Made by a program: the position numbers and the translations under genes
Notes under the pieces: model-generated
The model's database searches: none
What the model was told of the DNA's origin: nothing
Seen by the model: the letters and a program-made list of their open reading frames with translations, nothing else
Part shown: positions 1-9,696 of the stretch, one piece after another
Layout of the letters: every line of letters starts with the position of its first letter
Position numbering within the stretch: position 1 is the stretch's first letter
NCBI GenBank assembly: GCA_037447335.1
Contig: JBBIGV010000019.1
Coordinates: 1-49,655 of the forward strand
Source of the DNA: JBBIGV01 sp037447335
GTDB taxonomy: Bacteria > Bacteroidota > Ignavibacteria > Ignavibacteriales > Ignavibacteriaceae
Direction: 5' to 3'
DNA: 49,655 nt

Positions 1-485
<485 letters not shown>

Positions 486-569
486 AGTAATCATAAAGGA
501 GCCTTTAACTGACTTCCACTCACTCTTGTTTTATTTCATTCTTGAGCAAAAGGCTTAAGATAAAACACT

Positions 570-643
<74 letters not shown>

Positions 644-702
644 CTTTCTTGGGTGTGTGTTTTTAATGAACCGGAACCCCAACAAACTGACTTTTAGTTT
701 TT

Positions 703-775
703 GGGGCTATAGCTCAATTGGGAGAGCGCCGCCCTTGCAAGGCGGAGGTTATCGGTTCGATCCCGATTAGCTCCA
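703..775 (+). tRNA. tRNA-Ala (anticodon UGC) in the 16S-23S spacer
   Basis: A 73-nt cloverleaf. The acceptor strand GGGGCTA pairs with TAGCTCC through one G-U pair. The anticodon TGC is at 736-738, the T-arm has GGTTCGATCC and the discriminator is A, with no encoded CCA. The tRNA-Ile then tRNA-Ala order in the spacer is the commonest bacterial arrangement. Confidence 0.97.
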
Positions 776-1523
776 CTTTATCACGGCATAGCCTTCAGGC
801 GAAGCCGGATACTTCAGCAATAGCTGTAAAATTGTTCTTTGAAAGACTGGAAGAGTAAAAATAATATTCCTTAATGGAGTTAATATTTTACTGAGCCTAT
901 AAAAACAAAGTAGCACCTGAAAATTGTGCATAAAAATTTTGGTTAAGTTACTAAGGGCATACGGTGGATGCCTTGGTACGAGAAGCTGATGAAGGACGTG
1001 ACTACCTGCGATAAGCCACGGACAGGCGGAAATAGCCTAAGACCCGTGGATCTCCGAATGGGGCAACCCAATGCCGGTAATGCGGCATTATCCATAGCTG
1101 AATTCATAGGCTATGTGAAGACAACCCAGGGAACTGAAACATCTAAGTACCTGGTGGAAAAGAAAACAATAGTGATTTCCCAAGTAGTGGCGAGCGAAAA
1201 GGAAACAGCCTAAACCAACTAACATATTAAAGGCGGTAACCGTTGTGTTAGTGGTGTCGTGGGGCGTGTTTTGGCTGAATTACCGATAAGCCGAAGAGTA
1301 AAAAACTGTAGTGTTAGCTGAATATTCTGGAAAGCTCAACCGCAGAGGGTGATAGTCCCGTAAGCGAAAACATTACAGCTCTTTGGAACACGATCCCAAG
1401 TACCGCGGAGTAAGTGAAATTCTGTGGGAATCTGGCAGAACCATCTGCTAAGGCTAAATACTCTCTCGTAACCAATAGCGAAGCAGTACCGTGAGGGAAA
1501 GGTGAAAAGCACTCCTATTAGGA

Positions 1524-1557
<34 letters not shown>

Positions 1558-1567
1558 ACGGTTGGAG

Positions 1568-1583
1568 TCCCGATTTATCGGGA
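1568..1583 (+). repeat. Palindromic hairpin tip in 23S (copy 1, helix-25 region)
   Basis: TCCCGATTTATCGGGA, a 6-bp stem around TTTA. It sits where E. coli has the variable helix near position 545. It shares the core CGAYTTRTCG with three other 23S hairpins. Confidence 0.75.
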
Positions 1584-2200
1584 TGACAGCGTGCCTTCTG
1601 GATAATGAGCCAACGAGTTACTCCTACGTTGCAAGGTTAACCCGCTAAGCGGGGTAGCCGAAGCGAAAGCGAGTCCTAATCGGGCGATTAAGTAACGTGG
1701 GGTAGACGCGAAACCGGGTGAGCTACCCTTGTCCAGGATGAAGTGAGGGTAAAACCTCATGGAGGTCCGAACTAATGTGGGTTGAAAACCGCTTGGATGA
1801 GATGAGGGTAGGGGTGAAAGGCCAACCAAACTCGGAAATAGCTCGTATTCCTCGAAATAGCTTTAGGGCTAGCCTCGTTTAATAGTGTGCAGGAGGTAGA
1901 GCACTGATTGGGCTAGGGCTGTCACAACGGTACCAAACCCAGACAAACTCCGAATTCCTGTCACATGTTTCTCGGGAGTCAGGCAGTGAGGGATAAGCTC
2001 CATTGCCAAAAGGGAAACAACCCAGACCACCAACTAAGGTCCCAAAATAATAGTTAACAGAGAAAGGATGTTCGGTTGCTTAGACAACTAGGATGTTGGC
2101 TTAGAAGCAGCCATTCATTTAAAGAGTGCGTAATAGCTCACTAGTCAAGCGACCGGGCGTCGACAATTCGCGGGACTTAAACTATTTACCGAAGTTGTGG

Positions 2201-2218
2201 ATCCCGACTTGTCGGGAT
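2201..2218 (+). repeat. Palindromic hairpin tip in 23S (copy 2, helix-45 region)
   Basis: ATCCCGACTTGTCGGGAT, a 7-bp stem around a CTTG tetraloop. It replaces the E. coli GACGCTTATGCGTT hairpin between the conserved ACCGAAG and GTAGAGGAACATTCT segments. Confidence 0.8.
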
Positions 2219-2908
2219 GGTAGAGGAACATTCTATCTGCTGCGAAGGTGTGGTGCGAGCCATGCTGAAGCGGATAGAAAAGCAAATGTTGGCATAAGTA
2301 ACGATAATCCCGGTGCAAAACCGGGACACCGAAAGTCTAAGGTTTCCTGAGCAATGTTAGTCATCTCAGGGTTAGTCGGATCCTAAGCCGAGGCTGAAAG
2401 GCGTAGGCGATGGTAAACAGGTTAATATTCCTGTACCTGGTAAATTTTGTTTGAGCGTAAGGAGGGACGCAGAAGTGAAGACCAGCCACCTGACGGATTA
2501 GGTGGTCTAAGCAGGTAGGCCGAGAGTGCAGGCAAATCCGCACTCTCTTAAAGCCGAGACGCGAACGGGAGTCCTTTGGACACAAACTGGTCGTAATCAT
2601 ACTGCCGAGAAAAGCTTCGTACGCAAAAAATTTATCAGTCCGTACCGCAAACCGACACAGGTAGACGGGATGAGTATTCTCAGGTGCTCGAGTGAGCCGT
2701 GGTTAAGGAACTCGGCAAATTAACCCCGTAACTTCGGGATAAGGGGTGCCTTTGGTAAGTGAAAACCTTCGCGGTCGTAGCTGAAAAAGGCCGCAGTGAA
2801 ATGGCCCAAGCGACTGTTTAACAAAAACACATGTCTCTGCGAAGTCAATTAAGACGATGTATAGGGACTGACACCTGCCCGGTGCTGGAAGGTTAAGAGG
2901 AGAGGTTA

Positions 2909-2924
2909 TGCCGACTTGTCGGCA
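2909..2924 (+). repeat. Palindromic hairpin tip in 23S (copy 3)
   Basis: TGCCGACTTGTCGGCA, a stem with a CTTG loop. It lies in the variable hairpin just upstream of the universal AAACGGCGGCCGTAACTATA segment, where E. coli has GTTAGCGCAAGCGAAGC. Confidence 0.8.
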
Positions 2925-2946
2925 GAAGCTTTGAATCGAAGCCCCA

Positions 2947-3031
<85 letters not shown>

Positions 3032-3283
3032 TTTGGTCACTGTCTCAACCACGGGCTCGGTGAAATTGTGGTACCGGTGAAGACGCCGGTTACCCGCATA
3101 TGGACGGAAAGACCCCGTGCACCTTTACTGCACCCTAACATTGGGTTCGGGTAAGGCATGTGTAGCATAGGTGGGAGGCTTTGAAGCCGGAACGCTAGTT
3201 TCGGTGGAGCCAACGGTGAAATACCACCCTTGTTTTATTTGGATTCTAACCTCGGTCCTTGAATCAGGATCAGGAACAGTGTT

Positions 3284-3319
<36 letters not shown>

Positions 3320-3478
3320 ATGTAACGGAGGCTCTCAATGGTTCCCTCAGCATGGTTGGTAATCATGCGGCGAGTGTAAAGGCAAAAGGGAGCTTGACTG
3401 CGAGACTTACAAGTCGAGCAGGTGCGAAAGCAGGACTTAGTGATCCGACGGTAGCGAGTGGAAGTGCCGTCGCTCAAA

Positions 3479-3512
<34 letters not shown>

Positions 3513-3538
3513 TTACCCAAGAGTTCATATCGACGGTA

Positions 3539-3598
<60 letters not shown>

Positions 3599-3626
3599 TG
3601 GCTGTTCGCCAATTAAAGCGGTACGT

Positions 3627-3668
<42 letters not shown>

Positions 3669-3786
3669 TATGCGGGCGCAGGATACTTGAGAAGGGTCGC
3701 TCCTAGTACGAGAGGACCGGAGTGAACGAACCTCTAGTCACCAATTGTCGCGCCAGCGGCATCGTTGGGTAGCTACGTTCGGTTGT

Positions 3787-3817
<31 letters not shown>

Positions 3818-3840
3818 ACGCTTCAAGATTAGGTATCCCT

Positions 3841-3856
3841 CCTCGACTTGTCGAGG
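3841..3856 (+). repeat. Palindromic hairpin tip in 23S (copy 4, helix-98 region)
   Basis: CCTCGACTTGTCGAGG, a 6-bp stem with a CTTG loop, in the variable hairpin near the 3' end that follows the GAAAGCATCTAAGCG segment. Same core as copies 2 and 3. Confidence 0.8.
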
Positions 3857-4035
3857 ACCTAAGACCCCTTGTAGATGACAAGGTTGATAGGCTGCAGGTG
3901 TAAGTACAGTAATGTATTCAGCCGAGCAGTACTAATAGGTCGAGAGGCTTAACCATTAAATTTTTATTCACCATTTAGGTCTGCTTTGTTCGGCTCAGCT
4001 CTTCCTCTCTTTCTTTATTTGTTCTGATTTTTAAT

Positions 4036-4151
4036 TTTGGTGACTATAGTCCGGGTGTTACACCTCTTCCCATGCCGAACAGAGAAGTTAAGCCCCGGAA
4101 CGCCGATGGTACTGCACGGGCAACTGTGTGGGAGAGTAGGTCGTTGCCAAA
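4036..4151 (+). rRNA. rrf: 5S ribosomal RNA
   Basis: About 115 nt. The terminal stem pairs TTTGGTGAC with GTTGCCAAA. Internal 5S hallmarks are present: ACACCTCTTCCCATGCCGAAC, AGAAGTTAAGCCC and GATGGTACTGC. It lies about 80 nt after the 23S and closes the operon. The ends are set by the terminal stem and may be off by a few bases. Confidence 0.96.
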
Positions 4152-4160
4152 ATTTATTTT

Positions 4161-4194
4161 AACCCCGTTCGCTTTGCGTTCGGGGTTTTATTTT
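4161..4194 (+). terminator. Intrinsic terminator of the rRNA operon
   Basis: AACCCCG and CGGGGTT form a 7-bp stem, with an inner CGC/GCG pairing across a TT/TT internal loop. TTTATTTTAT follows directly. It starts within 10 nt of the 5S end, the expected place for the operon terminator. Confidence 0.88.
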
Positions 4195-4208
4195 ATGTAA
4201 ATGATATT

Positions 4209-4343
4209 TCATTTTCGATCTCTTTCCAGCCACGCCAAAACCATTCTCAGTTTTCCGTAGGTAATTTCGGCTGGCGTAAGTTCTTTAATTTCACTCAGTC
4301 TGACATCTTCCAAGTACTGTGGGAAATATTGAGCAATTTTTTT
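4209..4343 (-). other. Out-of-frame C-terminal continuation of the helicase
   Basis: Reading minus-1 after the zero-frame codons GCA AAA AAA gives a 42-residue tail that begins IAQYFPQYLEDVRLSEIK, includes TPAEITYGKLRMVLAW, and stops at TGA (4209-4211). The tail has normal helix-forming composition and resembles the ITYGxIRMV-type ends I associate with this helicase family. The zero frame gives only 13 more residues. A one-base addition to A7 would join the two parts. The run is also a canonical A_AAA_AAA slippery heptamer in the right phase. Confidence 0.75.
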
Positions 4344-6385
4344 GCTTCATTTATTGGTATTACTTCTTCAACATGAATTAAACCCTGCCTGATTGCAAGG
4401 GCAATGTGTCCTTCTATTGTACCGGTTACCAGATTTCGTTCTGCTGCAATTTGTTCTATATTCATTCCTGCCTTGAGAAGTTTTACTGTTTCTTTAACAG
4501 TATCCTTTTTCAGAGATTTATTCTTACTGTAACTGCTTTTTATTCCTATAATATTTCCTGTTGAAGTTAGTGATTTCAAACTTCTTTTATTCTTCAAATA
4601 TTCTTTTAACAAAAACCCGTTTTTACAGTAATTGATATTGCTCAGAATCTCTGAAAGTATAAGATTAATTTCATAAAGCAGCTTGTCTGCTTTTCTTGCC
4701 AGTTTCTTTGTAGGTACTTTTAATGGATGGTTATTGAATGAATTCCTCCATACAGTTATTTCATTACAGAAGTAATGTGCTGCGTCTTTAATTCTTTTTT
4801 GAAGCTGATCATTTCTTTCTGTATCAACATTGCTGCTGCTGAGCCGGGTTATTGTCTCCCTGAATTTTTCCGAAGTCTGATAAAGATTATTTTGTTTAAG
4901 CATTAATTCTTCTAACCAGGGCAGTGATTCTGACTGAAGATTGGATTGATTCTCATTCAGGAATTTTGTCAGGTCGGTGAGATAGTAATACCATTTTTTC
5001 CAGGTGAAAATATTTTGGAGTTCCTGCAGAATGTAATTCTGCCGCGCTTCAATAAATCGCTGATGGATATTTGTTTCTTTGTTTCTGTTTTCCCATACAC
5101 TAAGTTCTTTGTGTGAACCAAGTGAATTATAGTTTATCGGGCTGATCAGAACCAGCCCTTCCAGTGAAGTGCAGCGGCTGAGTGCAACATAAACCTGTCC
5201 AGCGGCAAAAGCTCTTCCTGCATCTATAATTACTTTATCGAAAGTGAGACCCTGGCTTTTATGAATGGTAATAGCCCAGGCAAGTCGGAGAGGATATTGA
5301 ATAAAGCTTCCGAGAATTTCTTCTTTTATATCACCTGTATCCGGGTCAACATTGTACCTGACGTTCTGCCATTCGGATTTTTTTACAATAATTTCCTGCC
5401 TATCGTCTTTACAGAAAACTTTTATGCTTTCCCAATCAAGTTCGGTTACAGTTCCGATTTTACCATTAAAGTATTGCTTTCCTTCAGTATCATTTTTAAG
5501 GAACATCACCTGTGCACCGCGTTTAAGAATTAATTCCTTCTCTGCGGGCAAAATATTTTCAGGAAATTCTCCGTTAATTTCAGCATTGAAGGTATATTCC
5601 TGGGAAGGAAGGTTTTCAATTTTTCTTTTATTTATTTCACCTGCCTGGTAGTTGTGAGTAGTGAGTGTGATATATCTTTCACCATCCTTCGGTAAAAAAT
5701 TTCTGATCAATCTTGAATTTAATAGTTTAAAATTTTCCTCCGTTATATTGTTGTTTCTTATACCGCTGAGTATCTCGATGAATTTATTATCTTTTTGACG
5801 ATATATATTTTTCAGTTCAATTATTACCGGAACATTTTCACGCAATACATTACTATCGAAGAAAAATATTGAAGAATAATATTCACTCAATATTCCCCAA
5901 TCTTCATTTTTAACTACCGGAGGCAGTTGATTGAGATCACCTATAAATAAAATTTGAACTCCGCCAAACGGCTCATCAGGTTTAAGTTTTACATAACGCA
6001 AAATAATATCAATAGCATCAACAATGTATGAGGCGAGCATGCTTGATTCGTCAATTACAAGCAGTTCCATACTACTTAGTAAATCAAGTTTTTCTTTACT
6101 ATAATAAATCCTGGAAAGAAGAGGGTGATTCTTGAAAGTATCCGAGGATGGAAGTATAATTCTTAGCGGAAGCTGGAATAATGAATGAAGTGTAACACCC
6201 TGAGCATTTACCGCAGCAACACCTGTAGGCGCGGCAACAACCATTCTCTTGGTTGAGGTGTTACGAAGAAATTTAAGAAAAGTTGTCTTCCCGGTTCCTG
6301 CCTTTCCGGTAAGAAAAATATTCTGATTCGTCTCTGTTACAAAGCGGTATGCAAGATCGAATTCTTCTGTGCGACTGATTTCCAT
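4295..6385 (-). CDS. PIF1-like ATP-dependent DNA helicase with C-terminal helix-turn-helix, frame broken near the end
   Basis: A superfamily 1 helicase that should unwind DNA using ATP. Walker A (TGKAGTGKTT) lies near residue 27. Walker B (LLVIDESSML) and GDLNQLPPVV follow, then the late motif WAITIHKSQGLTFDKVIID. The C-terminal part after about residue 600 looks like the helix-turn-helix segment seen in Bacteroidota PIF1/RecQ-like helicases (KLLKAGMNIEQIAAERNLV). The start is the ATG at 6383-6385: AGGAGG lies 6 nt upstream, whereas the TTG two codons earlier abuts it. The protein as read is 696 residues and ends LLNISHSTWKMSD. The minus-1 frame at the A7 run (4337-4343) instead continues for 42 sensible residues to 4209, giving about 725. 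Monocistronic and convergent with the rRNA operon. Confidence 0.88.
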   Translation of the reverse strand: MEISRTEEFDLAYRFVTETNQNIFLTGKAGTGKTTFLKFLRNTSTKRMVVAAPTGVAAVNAQGVTLHSLFQLPLRIILPSSDTFKNHPLLSRIYYSKEKLDLLSSMELLVIDESSMLASYIVDAIDIILRYVKLKPDEPFGGVQILFIGDLNQLPPVVKNEDWGILSEYYSSIFFFDSNVLRENVPVIIELKNIYRQKDNKFIEILSGIRNNNITEENFKLLNSRLIRNFLPKDGERYITLTTHNYQAGEINKRKIENLPSQEYTFNAEINGEFPENILPAEKELILKRGAQVMFLKNDTEGKQYFNGKIGTVTELDWESIKVFCKDDRQEIIVKKSEWQNVRYNVDPDTGDIKEEILGSFIQYPLRLAWAITIHKSQGLTFDKVIIDAGRAFAAGQVYVALSRCTSLEGLVLISPINYNSLGSHKELSVWENRNKETNIHQRFIEARQNYILQELQNIFTWKKWYYYLTDLTKFLNENQSNLQSESLPWLEELMLKQNNLYQTSEKFRETITRLSSSNVDTERNDQLQKRIKDAAHYFCNEITVWRNSFNNHPLKVPTKKLARKADKLLYEINLILSEILSNINYCKNGFLLKEYLKNKRSLKSLTSTGNIIGIKSSYSKNKSLKKDTVKETVKLLKAGMNIEQIAAERNLVTGTIEGHIALAIRQGLIHVEEVIPINEAKKLLNISHSTWKMSD

Positions 6386-7066
6386 GATCAACCTCCTTTA
6401 CATCTAAAATATAAATAATGTTTTTATTTATTCGTACTCGTTTAATGAATTTTTATTAATTATTTTTTTATTGAAAAGAGTTTATATACTCCGTGAGTTT
6501 TAAGCGAAGTTCATATTTCATCAAGTACATTCAGATCGGGAGTTTTTGATGAAGAAGGTGAAATCAAAATTGATCATACGGAAAGATATGTAACAAGCCC
6601 AGCTCGTGTTCCTGATCCCTTGCAAGTAGAATTCTTACAGTGGCAAAAGATGAAATCAAATTTTTCCGGGTTGAAAACCTAAAGCCATCAAGGGAAGGGA
6701 TTTGTGGGGAATAGCTGCAACCGTTACTCCATACCTTGTCATATTTCTGATGATTTACAAACGTGCACTTCTTCGATTGCTGATTTGCAGATGAAATTTA
6801 CACTCTGAACAATATTATTCTTCTTTAAAAATTTTACTCTATATTAATCATGTATTTTCTGAATTCTTCTCACTACTGAGAATGTTAAACCTCTCATTTT
6901 CTGATATAAGAATTTGCGGATTGTTGCGTTTTGCTAAATGTAAATTTTTATACTTGATGAAAAACTTCTGGTTGGCACAATATCTGTCTGAGTTAAAGGT
7001 CTTTTCTCATTTAAAAAAATAATCTTATCAGAGCAAAGCTCTTAGCGATACTTTATAAGTTTTAAA
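6386..7066. other. Gene-poor stretch with decayed coding remnants
   Basis: This 681-base gap separates the divergent helicase and ccoI genes. Its first 30 bases carry the helicase ribosome-binding site. Positions 6497-6794 hold two open fragments without starts (separate entry). The remainder is very AT-rich. A short palindrome, AGAGCAAAGCTCT, sits at 7030-7042 just before ccoI; no clear TAnnTTTG promoter or FNR-type TTGAT-N4-ATCAA site is visible for the oxidase operon. Confidence 0.6.
6497..6794 (+). pseudogene. Remnant of an unidentified gene in two frames
   Basis: Positions 6497-6682 read as 61 residues without a start codon, including EIKIDHTERYVTSPARVPDP and QVEFLQWQKMKSNF. From 6675 the plus-1 frame reads 39 residues, KPKAIKGRDLWGIAATVTPY followed by a hydrophobic stretch and the basic end IYKRALLRLLICR. 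Both have ordinary protein-like composition, and the second looks like one membrane helix. The likeliest reading is the tail of a small membrane protein gene inactivated by frameshift and loss of its start. I do not recognise the family. Confidence 0.45.
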
Positions 7067-9484
7067 ATGCTGTCAGATGATGTTATAACTAAGCCAAAAT
7101 GTTTTCATTGCGGAGATGATTGCCCCGATGAAGCCATTTTTATTGGTGAAAAACCATTTTGCTGCCTTGGATGTAAATCGGTTTATGAAATACTCAATGG
7201 CAGCAATCTTTGTAGCTATTATTCGATAAATAGCACACCTGGTATCTCGCCCAAAATACTGCCGGTAAGGAGGTTCGATTATCTTGATGAACCGCAAACG
7301 ATTCAAAAGCTGCTCGACTTTCGTGATGAAAATATCAGCTCGGTAACTCTTTTCATTCCTGACATGCATTGCAGTTCCTGCATCTGGCTTCTGGAAAATT
7401 TATTTAAGCTGAATCCGGCAATCAATCAATCAAAAGTTGATTTCCTCAGGAAAAAACTGAGTGTAAGATTCTTTCATAATAAAATTTCACTTAAAGAACT
7501 CGTTCAACTGCTTGCTTCAATCGGATATGAACCCCAGATAAACCTTGACAGCATTGACGAAAAACAGGATGTGCAATCAAACAAGAAGCTTTATTATAAG
7601 CTTGGAGTTGCTGCTTTCAGTTTCGGTAATATAATGCTTCTCAGTTTTCCGGAGTATTTATCTATTGATGTAAGTGAGATTGCTTACAGAAAGCTGTTCG
7701 GTTATCTAAATCTTCTTCTTGCTCTTCCCGTGTTTTTTTATTCGAGTTCGGATTACTTCATTTCAGCCTTTAAAGGATTAAGGAAAGGAATAATCAATCT
7801 TGATGTTCCACTCGCATTGGGAATAATTGCATTGTTCGGCAGAAGCACTTACGAAGTATTAACTTTAACAGGACCGGGTTATTTTGATTCGCTTGCAGGG
7901 CTGCTTTTCTTTTTACTGCTGGGAAAATTATTCCAGAGTAAAACCTATCTGGCGCTTAACTTCGATAGAAATTATAAGGCTTACTTCCCGCTCTCAGTTA
8001 TTTTAAAGAAAGATAGGGATGAAACGTCGGTCTCTCTGGCTGAGTTGAAACCGGGAGATCGGATTTTAATAAGGAGTAATGAGATAATACCTGCTGATTC
8101 GGTTTTGATGTCAGGCGATGCACACATTGACTACAGTTTTGTAACCGGCGAATCAACACCTGTAACAAAAAAAGCAGGGGATCTTATTTATGCAGGAGGT
8201 AAACAGACAGGAGCAGTAGTAGAGCTTGAGGTTATTAAAGAAGTTTCACAAAGCTATTTAACACGTTTGTGGAATAACGAAACCTTCCGCAAACCTTCCG
8301 AGAGTTTTTATACACACTTTTCAAACACAGTCAGTAAGTATTTCACTTTGGTAATACTCGCAATTGGATTTATCGCTGCAGCATTCTGGTTAAGCGCCGG
8401 AGTTGGCATGGCAGTGTGGGTACTTACAGCAGTGCTGATAATTGCATGTCCGTGTGCGCTTGCAATGTCCACGCCCTTTACGCTCGGTAATATATTAAGA
8501 GTATTTGGCAGGAATAATTTTTATGTAAAAAACACCTATGCTGTTGAAAACCTCTCTAAGATAAATGAGATAGTATATGACAAAACGGGTACAATTACCA
8601 AATCCGGAAATTCAAAAATTATTTTTACGGGCGATGTACTTACTGATGTGGATGCAATGCTTATTAAATCAGTAACAAGGAATTCAACTCATCCACTGAG
8701 CAAACAGCTATTTCATTTGTTTGATTCTGCAGAACTAAATACAGTTGAGAACTTTACGGAAATAAAAGGCGAGGGTATTTCTGCCAGAGTAAATGATTTT
8801 TATATCAGAATTGGTTCTGAGCATTTTATACGCAAGAGAAGAGATAATTCCGCTATAAAGAGAAACTTTGATACACGTGTATTTTATGCCGTTAATGACT
8901 CAGTTAAAGGCTTCTTTAAAATATCAAACGCCTACCGCGAAGGAATTGAACCCACAGTTAAAAAACTTGCAAAAAAATTTAATCTTTCGCTTCTCTCCGG
9001 TGATAACGAAGGTGAGAAAATAAATCTAAAAAAGATTTTCGGTGAAGAGGCTAAACTGATGTTTAATCAATCACCGCAAAATAAATTAGATTACATCAGG
9101 GAGTTACAATCCAACAACAAAAAAGTTTTAATGGTTGGTGATGGTTTGAATGATGCAGGTGCATTAAGCCAGAGTGATGTTGGTATTGCAGTTACAGAAG
9201 ACACAGGAAGTTTTACACCAGCCTGTGATGCGATTCTGGAAGCATCCCGTCTGAACCGGATTGGTGATTTTTTAAGCTATGCAAAAGCCGGCTCAAAAAT
9301 AATTATTGCAAGTTTTATCATTTCATTTCTTTACAACGTTATAGGTTTAAGTTTTGCAGTTTCCGGTATGCTGTCTCCTGTTGTTGCAGCAATACTGATG
9401 CCCCTGAGTTCGGTTTCGGTGATTCTGTTTACAACTGTTTCGACCAATTATATTGCAAGAAAGAGAGGACTGTTATCTCTGTAA
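7067..9484 (+). CDS. ccoI: Copper-transporting P-type ATPase for cbb3 oxidase assembly (CcoI/FixI)
   Basis: An 805-residue P1B-type ATPase that moves copper across the inner membrane for insertion into the CuB centre of cbb3 oxidase. The N-terminus has a Cys-rich segment (CFHCGDDCPDEAIF, then CCLGC), then a metal-binding HMA-type domain with MHCSSC near residue 100. Membrane helices flank the transport motif ACPCALAMS near residue 460. The phosphorylation loop DKTGT is near 505, the TGES actuator motif precedes it, and GDGLNDAGAL lies near 691. The extended Cys-rich N-terminus is typical of CcoI rather than CopA. It starts the ccoISNOQPGH operon; ccoS begins 6 nt after its stop. Confidence 0.95.
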   Translation: MLSDDVITKPKCFHCGDDCPDEAIFIGEKPFCCLGCKSVYEILNGSNLCSYYSINSTPGISPKILPVRRFDYLDEPQTIQKLLDFRDENISSVTLFIPDMHCSSCIWLLENLFKLNPAINQSKVDFLRKKLSVRFFHNKISLKELVQLLASIGYEPQINLDSIDEKQDVQSNKKLYYKLGVAAFSFGNIMLLSFPEYLSIDVSEIAYRKLFGYLNLLLALPVFFYSSSDYFISAFKGLRKGIINLDVPLALGIIALFGRSTYEVLTLTGPGYFDSLAGLLFFLLLGKLFQSKTYLALNFDRNYKAYFPLSVILKKDRDETSVSLAELKPGDRILIRSNEIIPADSVLMSGDAHIDYSFVTGESTPVTKKAGDLIYAGGKQTGAVVELEVIKEVSQSYLTRLWNNETFRKPSESFYTHFSNTVSKYFTLVILAIGFIAAAFWLSAGVGMAVWVLTAVLIIACPCALAMSTPFTLGNILRVFGRNNFYVKNTYAVENLSKINEIVYDKTGTITKSGNSKIIFTGDVLTDVDAMLIKSVTRNSTHPLSKQLFHLFDSAELNTVENFTEIKGEGISARVNDFYIRIGSEHFIRKRRDNSAIKRNFDTRVFYAVNDSVKGFFKISNAYREGIEPTVKKLAKKFNLSLLSGDNEGEKINLKKIFGEEAKLMFNQSPQNKLDYIRELQSNNKKVLMVGDGLNDAGALSQSDVGIAVTEDTGSFTPACDAILEASRLNRIGDFLSYAKAGSKIIIASFIISFLYNVIGLSFAVSGMLSPVVAAILMPLSSVSVILFTTVSTNYIARKRGLLSL

Positions 9485-9489
9485 TTTTT

Positions 9490-9660
9490 ATGCTTATCGG
9501 TTTTAGTCTTACTGTTGCTGCCGGATTTTTAATCGCCTTTTTGTGGGCTGTAAAAAGCGGGCAGTATCAGGATACCTACACACCTTCGGTAAGAATTTTA
9601 TTGGATGATGAGGGTAACGGAGAAAAGCAGGCTGAAATAATTGAAAAAAATAAAAAATAA
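9490..9660 (+). CDS. ccoS: cbb3 oxidase maturation protein CcoS
   Basis: A 56-residue protein with one membrane helix (MLIGFSLTVAAGFLIAFLWA) followed by VKSGQYQDTYTPS and a charged tail. The pattern hydrophobic helix, then FLWAVxSGQ, then an aromatic-acidic stretch is the signature of CcoS/FixS, which is needed for cofactor insertion into cbb3 oxidase. The start used is ATG 9490. The family often begins about six residues earlier, and codons for VISVIF precede the ATG in frame, but none of them is a common start. Confidence 0.88.
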   Translation: MLIGFSLTVAAGFLIAFLWAVKSGQYQDTYTPSVRILLDDEGNGEKQAEIIEKNKK

Positions 9661-9696
9661 TAACAACCAATTTCTAATTATTAAGGAGTGCTGTTT

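Noticed and set aside
7030..7042. AGAGCAAAGCTCT palindrome as an operator for ccoI
   Set aside because: It is short and unlike known FNR or CRP sites; it may be chance in an AT-rich gap.
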